A DNA stretch of 64,000 bases from Polyodon spathula (taxonomy: Eukaryota > Chordata > Actinopteri > Acipenseriformes > Polyodontidae): contig NC_054538.1 of the NCBI RefSeq assembly GCF_017654505.1, positions 24,794,283 to 24,858,282 on the forward strand, written 5' to 3'. Positions 1 through 10,908 of this stretch are shown here, in pieces. Each line of letters opens with the position of its first letter. The first letter of the stretch is position 1. Both the position numbers and the translations under genes were made by a program. The notes beneath the pieces were generated by a model. The model did no database searches. It had not been told where the DNA came from and saw nothing but the letters and a program-made list of their open reading frames with translations.

Positions 1-290
1 TGTCGACCCAAGAGACTTTTTCGACCTGGAAAAAGAAACAAGGACCAGGGGTCACAAATGGATATTAGACAAAGGGGCATTCAGAACAGAAAATAAGAGG
101 CACTTTTTTACACAGAGAATCATGAGGGTCTGGAATCAACTCCCCAGTAATGTTGTTGAAGCTGACACTCTGGGATCCTTCAAGAATCTGCTTGATGAGA
201 TTCTGGGATCAATAAGCTACTAACAACCAAACGAGCAAGATGGGCCGAATGACCTCCTCTCGTTTGTAAACTTTCTTATGTTCTTAAGAC
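1..290 (+). mobile_element. LINE 3' end (CR1/L2-type), 5' truncated
   Basis: Frame 2 is open from the window edge to a TAA at 221-223. It reads as the extreme C-terminus of a non-LTR reverse transcriptase, with the typical tail FFTQRIMRVWNQLP followed by SFKNLLDEI. About 65 bp of 3' UTR follow (cgagcaagatgggccgaat, then a cttatgttctt end). A second copy of the same family lies inverted at 44453-44830. The family is a chicken-repeat/L2-like LINE by its C-terminal motif; the exact clade is inference. No stop or frameshift is seen in the visible part, so the copy may be fairly young. Confidence 0.75.
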
Positions 291-1440
291 ATTACTTATG
301 GGATATGCCTCCTATTGGCAGGTATTCACTGAGCTCTTTATATCAGAGCTGCCCATAGGCCCCTTCTGGGGTGACGTCCTCGATCTCGCCTACCGAGAGG
401 GTTACTGAAGCGACCTCGCCAGCTGGTGGTTGTCTTCTCTTTCAGGGAACCAGGGTTACATTAAGTAACCTAATGTTCCCTCTCAATTCGAAGACGACCA
501 CCAAGACATTACTTATGGAAAAGTATACCAGAGCCATCGCGAGGGAGAAGGAACGGCAGAATATGATGGTCGAATAAGAATCGCATAACCCAAGGTTAGC
601 GGTGCGAGTGTGCAACCTCAAGGACCCTCGTGCCTAATGAAGGCAAGGAAGGATCTATCACATTAAGGCGATAGAACCTGGAGAAAGTATGTGGCGTAGC
701 CCAGCTAGCCGCAGTACAGATATCGGACAGCAAGGCCCCTTTGAAGAGGGCCCAAGATGTTGCCAACCCTCTGGTAGAATTTGCGGCTACACTCCCAGGT
801 GGGGGCAAGGCGACAATCCAGTGCGACAGTCAAGAGGGGCTGTCCTAGGGTCCGCATCCCGTGACAGACAAAGAGGTGAGAGGTCGCACAGGTGAGAGGT
901 CGTCCTCTACCGGGGCAGGGCTGCCGAACACGAGTGAGACACTGTCATCCGACGGTGTCTGTCACGCTTCGGATGTAAATGAAATGCATTGAGCACTCAG
1001 AAGCAGCTACCTAGGGCGATGGCCCTGGAACTGCCTTCTAAAACGTTGCTGCATGGATGCACCATGACCTGCGTTCCTTTTACTTTGTGGTAGAACCTGG
1101 TTGCCCGCTGCTACTGTGGCCTGTAGACATCGCCTCATGTCACCCAGCAAGGGCACCGGGACCATCCTGGTAATAGTGTGTGCCTGGGGAGATTGCCACC
1201 GGAGCACAGTGAGGGAGTAGTGTGGTCACTTGCCGAGACACCTCGCATTCCCAGTGGAAAATATGGGAAAGGCTGCAGGCGGGGAACATGGACAAGAGTG
1301 GCTTGGCTGCTGTCGTCCAGGGGACCTGCAAAAAGGTTGCAGCACGCACATAGAGTATGCCCATCCTCCTGGGGCATGTTTGCCCTACAGGACGTGCAAG
1401 CTTGGAGCCAGGACATGCTTGCCATCACTCCTTTAATACC
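286..1440. repeat. GC-richer dispersed repeat block, unclassified
   Basis: This stretch is clearly less AT-rich than the rest of the window and has no convincing reading frame. A perfect 16-bp direct repeat (aagacattacttatgg) lies at 286-301 and 503-518. A near-palindrome, agggaac...gttccct, lies around 443-482. The short open frames on both strands lack any recognisable protein motif. I read it as a non-coding dispersed repeat next to the LINE tail. The 16-bp repeats could be a target-site duplication or an internal duplication of the family. Confidence 0.4.
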
Positions 1441-1860
1441 GCCTGGTATAAAAGCCTAAGGTGCCGAGCAGAGTACCTGCACAAAGTGTAAGGCACGGGA
1501 CCAAGGTACCGAAGCACCGAGGGCACTGCATGCACCAGGCTATGCGCACACTGAGGTACTAAGTACCGCGTGCACCAGCTAGCAAGTGGTACGAAGTGCC
1601 GCATGCACCGAGCGAACCAAACACCCTGTGCATCGGGTGTACCTAGTATCGAGGCCTCTACACGCACGAGGTACGAAACACGGCATATACTGGGCACCGT
1701 GTGCACCGAGTACCATGAGCACCTCGAGCACCGCTTGCACTGGGTGTACCCCACACAGAGGGTGCTTTGCGCACCGTGTGCACTGAGCACTGTGGGCACC
1801 AGGCACTGAAGTACCAAGGGCTGAGCATGTACTGAAGAACTGAGGGCAGCTAAAGTAGTT
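1441..1860. repeat. Degenerate minisatellite with recurring gtaccgaag / gcaccgag words
   Basis: Variants of gcaccgag, gtaccgaag and gcactgag recur every 10-30 bases for about 400 bp (for example 1508-1530, 1600-1620, 1705-1740 and 1755-1830). The unit is too degenerate for a clean period. Several overlapping short open frames on both strands are by-products of this stop-poor sequence and are not genes. Confidence 0.6.
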
Positions 1861-2903
1861 GTGCCTGCCCTGACTGTGTGTAGTCACACACCTGGTCAGC
1901 GCACTGCATAAACCAGGAAGATACACAGGCTAAAGCCGTGGTGAGTGAATTGAAACAGAACAGAGGGAGAAACATACTTTTTTTTTTTTGAAGGCCCAAA
2001 ACACCGGGATGGGTAGGCCAAGGCAGCTGGCGAGGTAAATACATGACTGGCTGTTGTTTTTTTTAAACATGGCCGGTTGTTGTTTTTTAAACTGCACTGC
2101 ATCTAAATCCACAGCACAACACAGGCAAGCAGGGTTGTGCGATCGGGTCACGCAACAACAAAATACAGTTTTTTATTTATTTATATTTTGCACTGCTGCA
2201 CATATGACAGTCAAAGGAATCACTCAACAGTGGGCTACAGCAAGGCCTAGCGTCGGTGGAGGAACTGCATTCTCCCCAAGTGTAGGCCAGAAAATACTGC
2301 ACAGGCAGTCACTCACATAATACAGACAGCAAGAAAAGGCTGAAAAAAGCAGAAAACCAAGCTTTATATTAAAGCCGCTGATTTCCATGCCCACAATAGA
2401 AACACTTTCTAAATCCAACTAATTACAATTATTATCATGTTACAGTTTTTAACTCAAAATATACAATACATAAACAGAACAAATCACTGATGTCACATTG
2501 TATACATTAAAATAAATAAACCACAACTGTAAAATGATTCGCATTGGCAGGATAAAGTTTATTATGTAATAGAGTTTAGGGTTAAGTTAGAAAATAAGAC
2601 ATTGGTGTGTGAATCTAAGCAGCTGCTTACATTTAAAATATTTATGTGTCCTCCTTTAGTCAACATAACAGACAACCACATATTATTCTATGTATTGTAT
2701 AGTTTGTCTCTGTGTCACTAGATACTTTAATTATGTTTTTTTCTGTTCAACGAGAAAAGGTTAATGAGTGCTACAAGCATAATCTGACAAAATGCAAAAA
2801 CCTAGTTGTGCACAACGGGGAAGAAAATTAATCTTTAAGGGTTATAGAAAGCATATGTCTCCCAAAATGTATTACTGGGCAGACATATGAAAAAGATTAA
2901 AGC

Positions 2904-2908
<5 letters not shown>
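1861..2908. other. No gene seen
   Basis: AT-rich sequence with short homopolymers (poly-T at 1979-1989) and no coding or RNA signal that I can recognise. It probably belongs to BMP5 intron 3. Confidence 0.4.
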
Positions 2909-2969
<61 letters not shown>

Positions 2970-3071
2970 GATATATATATTATATATAATTATATTTTAA
3001 ACGAAATTAGAAAAATATACAGACTGGTCATTATGTAAAACCCTCCGTATATATCCTCAAACTCACACAAG

Positions 3072-3160
<89 letters not shown>
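2909..3160. repeat. Two (TA)n microsatellites
   Basis: TA-rich tract at 2909-2998 and a purer (TA)n at 3074-3160, separated by about 75 bp of unique sequence. Confidence 0.95.
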
Positions 3161-3161
<1 letters not shown>

Positions 3162-4436
3162 GACTCAAACTCCTGATTCGGTCTCTAACCGAAAAAAATA
3201 GCCATTTCGCAATTTAAGCATTTTCAAATGATCAAAAATCGAAATGAAAGGTTATTATTTTGATCAAATTGCAAAATGTAAAATTCCAAACAAGCAAAGA
3301 GAGAAACAGAAGAGAAGAGAGACAGCTTCTTCAGTCTTCGGTCTGCTGGAGGATCTCAGGAGAGCGTTTACAGGCAAATTGAATTTCAATTGACAGGTAG
3401 TTTATTCCTAATTTGGACGAAGTACCCAAAGAAAACAAACTTTCTCTTTGTACAGCAGCAGCTGATTCTAGGAGCTGTGCAAGGCTTTAGAAGCGCTTCT
3501 GTCTGCGTAAGGGCGTTCAGTGCAATTCTAATGCCACAGCAGCAGGCCTTGCAAAAACAAATACAGTGATTTGTATGTTTCTAAATCTAAATTGTGATTC
3601 TTTTTTTTTTTAATGTGATCTCATTATGGTTTCTTTATATGTATCTAATTTGATCAAACTACTTTATTTTTACCTGACTCTTATTATCTAAACAATCAAA
3701 ACTGTTTTAAAATGAGACTCAGTAGCCCAGTTGCAATCTCAATATGGTTTCTTTTGAAAATTTTGTCATCTCAAATAAATACCTTTAAGAAGGGTTTCTT
3801 GCTGTCAAAAAACAGTCTCCGTCTATTCCACAGGCTTTAAGCGATTGGGGGCAGCAAAACCTTTTTTCTAAAAAGCGGTTGATCACCCCTTCCTATATAT
3901 GAGAATATTAAACTTTTAAGTAGCATACATTTCTTTCTTTCTTTTTTCTTTCTCATTTAAAAAACAGTGATTAGACAAATGTGGATGAAGATTTGCAGTT
4001 TAAATACGGTGTATGCAGTAGTCTTACAGTATGAATTAAACAATACATTTTTTATTGTGTTAGGTATTCATTCGAAAACTGTATTTTCTAAATAACAAGG
4101 TGAGAACATTATGAATGCTATTTCAAACTTGCTTGAAGTTTAATGTTTGAGGTCACTATCCTCCTAAACTGCTTACTACAAGCCCCTTGCAAATGAGGCC
4201 ACAGTCTCAATGGGTTAACTTCCTGCATAAATAATAAATACATAAATAATGAATAAATGATGTGTATCTCATAAATATAATTTACTGATTGCATATTAAT
4301 TAAATAAGAATATTTATTCTATTAAAAAGATTGCATTTCACTTGATGCCCATTTTGAACACCCCAAAAGTAATTGCTAATCGCAGATTGAGCAATTTAAT
4401 ATTGCTTTACTCAAAGACCAGAATCTGTCTCTTCAT
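3161..4436. other. No gene seen (BMP5 intron 3)
   Basis: Mixed AT-rich sequence. I looked for BMP5 exon 3 here and upstream and found no matching reading frame, so that exon probably lies left of the window. Confidence 0.4.
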
Positions 4437-4930
4437 TATAAATTTCCACTGGGGTATGTAAACCTGACAACAACTGTGTATACTGTATGTCTATATATAT
4501 ACACAGTTGTTGTCAAAAGGTTACATACCCCAATGGAAATTTCTTGTAAACAAAGAATTTTAAGAATTTTTTTTTGTAGCAAAAATGTAGCTTTTTTGGA
4601 TGAGGAAAAGGAGTTACAAGAAATATAGGTCAACAATTGTATATTTCAGCAGTTTTTTGTATTATGTCGCTTTACTCAAAGACCGAAGAAGCTGCCTTTT
4701 CTTTTGTGTTTCGCTCTTTGTTTGTTTGATATTTATTTTCCATCCATCAACAGTCCAAAGCACCTTTGACCATTGTTCCATAGTCCAATTTCTGTGTTCT
4801 TGTGCATATTTTAGCAATTTAGTCTTGTTTCCCTTCTTAACAGAGGTTCTGATTTCAAGAGTGACCTTCGTACTGTTGATGTGATGGACAACGACACTTG
4901 GGCCTTCTGCCAGTTCTCTTGTCAATTCAA
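4437..4930 (-). mobile_element. Tc1/mariner remnant with transposase fragment
   Basis: On the minus strand, 4925-4662 reads as a worn Tc1-type transposase. The block KLLKYAQEHRNWTMEQWSKV leads into LWTVDGW, where the first catalytic aspartate context (LWTDES in relatives) is disrupted. On the left, two copies of a terminal repeat containing gggtatgtaa and gacaacaactgtgta face each other (about 4447-4536) around a short TA spacer, forming a near-perfect hairpin. The rest of the transposase, including the later catalytic residues, is missing, so this is a dead fragment. Family membership is well supported by the RNW-W-V-LWT spacing. Confidence 0.7.
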
Positions 4931-5103
4931 CTTACCTTCTTTCTATTCCTTAAGGATATTATCTTCAAGTATTGCTCATCCTTGTTAGACAGCTTTTTCT
5001 GTGTAAATATATCATGAAATAAGAAAACACAATAAAATGAAATCTTTTGTTTTCATGTAAAGGTGCTCTATTATCTTTACATTTACACCTCACTTTCTTG
5101 TAG

Positions 5104-5301
5104 GTCGCAGCCTCCACATCAAATCTGCGGGCATGGTCGGAAGAAGTGGGCCTCAGTCGAAGCAACCGTTCATGGTAGCTTTCTTCAAGGCGAGTGGAGT
5201 GCTGGTTCGATCAGTGAGGGCTGCCAACCATAAAAGAAAAAATCAAAACAAGAACAAAGCTGCTCATCATCAAGATTCCTCAAGGGTAACCAATGCTGGC
5301 G
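5104..5301 (+). CDS. BMP5: BMP5 exon 4: propeptide end, furin site, start of mature ligand
   Basis: 198 bp between acceptor cttgtag (ends 5103) and donor gtaagg (5302). It enters with two bases of a glycine codon and leaves with one base of an aspartate codon. It encodes the propeptide end ([16 protein letters not shown]), the cleavage motif RSVR ending at 5219, and the basic mature N-terminus ([13 protein letters not shown]), which in this family binds heparan sulfate. The histidine in AANHKRK is not in the human protein as I know it. Confidence 0.96.
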
Positions 5302-5432
5302 GTAAGGTCAACATTCTTTAACCTTCCTAAACAGTGATGATATCTAGGCAACATTTGCAAAGTAGATTAATGTTTGAAAGGGGATAGAATCTTGCACCCA
5401 AGTACTGCCTAAATACTTAGGGTAGTGTAGAA

Positions 5433-5494
<62 letters not shown>

Positions 5495-5722
5495 CTTTGG
5501 TCTATGTATGTATGTATGGCTTATTTGCATAAATATATTACATGTTTGTGTACATGGTTTTTAAAAATCAAAAGTGATCTGTAGAAGAGCCCTGCAGTAC
5601 AGTTAATAAAAATATTAATAGAATATCATGAATCTATCAATACTGATCAAGCAGCATACAATCATTGCACTGTATATTCCCACATAGATTAAAAATAAGT
5701 TAGAGTTAGAGTTAGAGTTAGA

Positions 5723-5798
<76 letters not shown>

Positions 5799-5808
5799 TT
5801 ATTATGAT

Positions 5809-5866
<58 letters not shown>

Positions 5867-8800
5867 TAATAATAATAATAAATCATCCAGCCTTTAAGGT
5901 ACAGTCCTAACCAAAGCAAAATGGCATGAATTAGTTAGTTACTTGAATCAACTCAAATAACTTATTTTATTGCTGATTTGCATTTAAAGGCACATTTTAT
6001 ATTTTTATTTTTAAAAGTGATCCTCCCAATTTACCCTTTGATTGCTTTCCTTTAGTTCTTTTAACTCCCTTTCATGTCTGGGTATAACAGAGCCTGAAGA
6101 GCAATAGGGCAATAATCATAATGTGCGAGTTTACAAACAGAGGACCTAGTATAACATCTGCTTACTACACTGAAGGTTTGTATTTGAGATTAAGCATTTT
6201 ACCTCTTAATACAGATTTAAACTAGCAAGAAATAACCCTGAACCACAGTGTTTACTTATGTTCCTAACATGTTCTTGATTGTTTGGGTATATACCAAAAA
6301 TAGTAAAGGAAAACGTTGCATTGTCCTTATAATAGTTCTAATTGTGCCTAATAACAATAATAATACCTGTAACAATGCTCCTAATCTACAGTGCATTCCT
6401 TTCTATGCCACCCTCTTTGAATAGTTTACAAAGAAGATTACCCTGCCACTTTTGTGTAATTTTACAAATCGCAGACTCCCGTCTGATTTTAGAGCCTGCC
6501 GACTTGAAACAAAGATCAGTGGCTATGTAACGTCTGTCAGACTCTTTTTTTTTTAAATTTTCTGTCACTACATTGAAAGTGGTTCACCCATTACAAAGTA
6601 CAGGATGTTATGTCTACTACTGCTGTTTTTCTCTGCCAACCTTCTAAGTCGGGTCCCTTGTTTTAAATATGTGCAGTTTTGCTACTGTATGAAAAGTACA
6701 ATATGATGTAAGCAAAACTCTTGTTAATCTGAACTCTATATAAAAAAAAAAAAAAAAAAAAAACAGTCAGTATGTTGTCTTTGAGCAAGGGGCTTCAAAA
6801 ACATCATTAAAGAGATAGACAAATAACAGGAATGACTTCCTACTTCCTGTGTCTAAGAGCTAGGGTGCAGGCCCTCTTCTGTACTGCTATGTAACACTGT
6901 GTTGCCCCTGGGGCACAGCTGGCTCTCAGCAGTTATCAGCTCATCCCTCTGAGGAATGATGAATGAAACCATGAAGAAGAGGTTATTTGCCTGCCCTCCC
7001 TATTCAAAACACACTGACAATGTCCAGTTTCAATCTTTAAACACATTCTAGTTGTAAGGAACTAGGTACTGTGTATCACAAGGAATATGGAAAGTTTAAG
7101 ATAGCAAAGCCGATCCTTTACTGGTAGAATGTGTACTGTAACTGGAAGCAAAGCGTTGATTAGAAGAAGAAGACGGTAGTTAATTATGGTTAAATGAATA
7201 CGGATGTGAAGATAAGAATTTCATTTAACTCGAAAAGACGTTTATGGTTAGTGTATCTTGATTTTTTTCAATATTCCCCAAACTCAGACACACTTAATCC
7301 TTGTTTAGTGGTAAAGAACAACATACTGTCTACATTTTCCAAATAAAAAGTGTTGCTGATGTATGCATTGAAATATACCATCCATAATAATGTTTTAAAG
7401 GTTGTATTCACATACACACATTTGGCCTAATCAATTCTGTATTTGAAACCGATCGAGGCTATTCCAAAAACCAGAACTGATTGAGCAGGTCTATGCAAAC
7501 ATGAGAACTTCTTTTGCTGGCTGGTTGCAAAATTGCAGCATACGTTTATTAAATGTTTGACGCCAGGAGGTTTTTGCATAATTGCCTTTTGTTTTGTGGT
7601 GTGTTACGTTGCATAAAACCTTATAATATTGTCACTAAAAGTACTGTTTGAATGGTAAATAAGAGGTACTATATTTTGGGTATTTTTGGCAGTCACATAG
7701 TTCTCTTTATATGGGATGGTTGCAGTTTTTTTTTTTTTTTGTTTCATTACTTAAAACAGTTCAGTTATACCACTTACTTTCAAGTTAAGAGACCACTCCA
7801 TGACCGCAAACAACAAAGGACCAACTGTTTCCAGTGTTTAAAAAAAGTTCTTCGAACATCCTTGTTGTTTAATCGACTTTGGCTGTTAAATAAAGTCAAA
7901 CAATTGGATAAACTCTTGAAACCAATTTCAGCTAAAGTATTTCAGCAGGGTTCCAATCATTTACATTTTAATTTTGTGTAAAGCAAATGCTTTAGAAATA
8001 AGTATGAATACAAATATATTTCACTGTTAGTCTTGCTTTACACAGTCCTACCTAATCAAACAAATAAAACAGATCAGTAAACTGTATAGATCTAATTGAT
8101 TGATTGAAAAATCCATTCTTGATGTAATTGTGCCCCCTAGATAGAATTTCAGTCAGTTAAGCTTGCGTTAAATAACCACCTTTATTATAATACAAAATCA
8201 TAGATTTCCAAAAACATTGAACCCAAACAATGGATGAACAGAAATAAAAGTGAAAATAGTTAGAGCACAGCTTCATCCCTTGGAGCATCCCATTGCCATC
8301 TGCTAAAAAACAAACAATAAAATAATAAATCTGTGCAACGTGTTCATCCCGATGAACAAAGAATATTAGGCAGAAGAGCATTGTATACTCCCTCCCTCCT
8401 CCGGACGAGGCTGGGGGTGAGGTGGCGGTGTTTAGGGAGGAGGTGGTAATTCAAAAGCATAGCAGGACTGAGTTTGCGAAGTAAGTATAGGTTGATTGGA
8501 ACTTGCTGGTAATTGGCTTGACGATTGACCAATGAATGTACTAGGCACTTGTATTAATAGTACTATAGATTTCATGCCTGAAAACCTTGCAAGCTTTATA
8601 ATGTCACATAAAAAATAAAACAAATCTACTAAGGTAGCTCCTGCAATTAACACTTACGTTATGTTTCCTAAAATAAATTAATTTGTGGTTAGAATAGTGG
8701 AAAAAGTGTCCTACTGTAGAAAAGTGGGGCCAAGCGGTAACCCTACATTTGTCTACTAATGTCAAGAAGTTTATTTTTATTCAAATATTATGATTACCGG

Positions 8801-9426
8801 AACATGTTATGAATGAAACACTGGATATTTCAACTGCATTTACATTCCACTTTAAAAAAACCAAAACATATTGGTGTGAGAATTCAATGATTTATTTTGT
8901 TTTTGTACTGTGTTTATTCTTGTTTTTGTAAAACCACCATTCAAAAGAATGATGTAATTCTTGCTGTGTACTGTAAGTATCTGCTGTTTATTACTGGCTT
9001 TAACTCTGAAAGCATTTATAACATGATTTTACTCTGTCACAATCCATCAGATTACAACACCAGTGAAAAAAAGCAAGCCTGTAAGAAGCATGAACTCTAT
9101 GTAAGCTTCCGTGACCTGGGTTGGCAGGTAAGTGACATTCATGTGACTGTCGTCTGTGATTTATACTGTACACCACCTAGACGTTTTCATCATTTCAACA
9201 TGTACCTTCTATGGTGTATAGAAAAATGAAATGGCACCACTATATATTTTATCATGTGTTTTCATTTTATAAAATGTACCTCAGTTGTATTTTAGCATGA
9301 AAGGCCATGTGTAATGAAAACCACATGACTTATTTTTTTAAGGTTTGTGTTTCTGAGGATGCTAATGTGATGCATGAGGTGCTAGATGTATGCTAGATGT
9401 ATGGCAACTGGAGCAGAAGATCACTA

Positions 9427-9488
<62 letters not shown>

Positions 9489-10834
9489 TATATATATAGA
9501 TATATTTATATTTTATATGTGAAAATTACTATGTTTATATTTACTTTTAACGGATATAATGAAACACACTAAATTAAATACACTTTTAATGACACAAACT
9601 GAAACATCTGCCTGCTTGACTTTCATATAATTTAACTTTTTTAGTGTCAGTACTATATACAATAGTACTATTTAACATACCAAATTCTGATCCGGTTTGT
9701 GTTTATAAATATAACTTGTTTGTGTACTGTATGTGATTATATTAAAATAATACAAATGAAAATCAATTTACAGTTATGTCCAAAAGTTTTGCATCACCTA
9801 AAATTTTATGATTGAAAGTTAATCAAAGCTAATCAAAGAAACTACAAAATTATATCGCAAAAGTCTATCGGAAGTCATAATAATAGTACAGTATTTCATG
9901 TTAGATTTTGAAATGTCAAATGTTTCCATTTGTCACATTTTTGTTAAGTATATGGAAAACTACAAAGTGGTATGTAATTCAATATGTTAACGTAACATTA
10001 TTCAGCACGTTTCCTTCAACATTCTGAAGCAAAATTTGTTAATTCTCTAGGGTGATGCAAAAATTTTGTCTGTAGCTGTAGATGTTTTAAAAAATGTATA
10101 AACGTCCTCAATGTACTACATTATATAGCAGTTTTTAAAAGCAAGTATATTTCTCTTTTCATATATTTTTGCTCTTCTGCTGACACATCATTTTAATCAT
10201 TGTATAACAGCAAAGGTAGTACAATACCAGTCAAAATAATGTTTCTGTTTATTGTGTTTTTTCAAATCTTTCAGGACTGGATTATTGCACCTGAGGGCTA
10301 TGCTGCTTTCTACTGTGATGGAGAATGTTCCTTCCCCCTCAATGCTCATATGAATGCTACTAACCATGCTATAGTGCAGACCCTGGTATGTGGCCTTTTG
10401 CTATTTCGTTCTCACTCTAGAGTCAGGACAATTGCAAGGGATTGCTTACTATAGGTTTTCAGGTGACCTGTAATGAGGCAATTTAATTTAAACGACAGAA
10501 GAGAAAGAATGATACAACCTTGAATGGTTTGACTTGGGGTCATTGCATCACTCGTATCTAGAATTCGTTTTCTAATTAAACAGATTAACTCATTTGCTTT
10601 TTACTTACAAGTATACCTTACAACACTCAAAAGACAATACAAGTCCTATTCACAAAACAGTGGTTAAAGGGAATGTTCTTTGAAGAGTGTTTTTTTTAAA
10701 ACAGTACTTTGAAAAACGATACCACATTTCCCTAATGAAAAATGGTGCTCAAAGACACCAAAAAATCTATTAGACGTCAAACTGGTTTACTACGTGACCT
10801 GCAACTATATTATATAATATATATATATATATAT

Positions 10835-10908
<74 letters not shown>

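Larger units (their letters stand above)
5302..9050 (+). other. BMP5: BMP5 intron 4
   Basis: 3.7-kb intron, GT...AG. It holds the microsatellites listed separately and otherwise AT-rich sequence. A lower-AT, complex stretch at 6830-7030 contains no repeat I can name and could be regulatory. The acceptor before exon 5 (aatccatcag) has a poor pyrimidine tract. Confidence 0.85.
9128..10274 (+). other. BMP5: BMP5 intron 5
   Basis: 1.15-kb intron with consensus donor gtaagt and acceptor ctttcag. It contains a (TA)n array and a 310-bp MITE (separate entries). Confidence 0.93.

Noticed and set aside
1135..1926. Several overlapping 70-130 codon open frames on both strands
   Set aside because: They fall on a GC-richer, stop-poor repeat and degenerate minisatellite. 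No domain, no codon signal, and both strands are equally open.
3161..4436. BMP5 exon 3
   Set aside because: No frame matching the propeptide segment expected before [10 protein letters not shown] was found; it is most likely left of the window.
5699..5725. Interstitial telomere or chromosome-fusion scar
   Set aside because: The unit is TTAGAG, not TTAGGG, only about four copies, and it merges into other microsatellites.
5689..5919. 76-codon Ile/Leu-rich frame on the minus strand
   Set aside because: Direct translation of the TTA/GTA/ATA compound microsatellite.
8344..8653. Minus-strand frames around a GC-richer patch (8380-8450)
   Set aside because: No conserved motif; inside BMP5 intron 4; likely chance.
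9390..9572. Open frames made of alternating Tyr-Ile (here and at 10742, 24655, 24751, 50258, 51900, 55110, 59310, 60459)
   Set aside because: They are translations of (TA)n or (TG)n microsatellites, not proteins.
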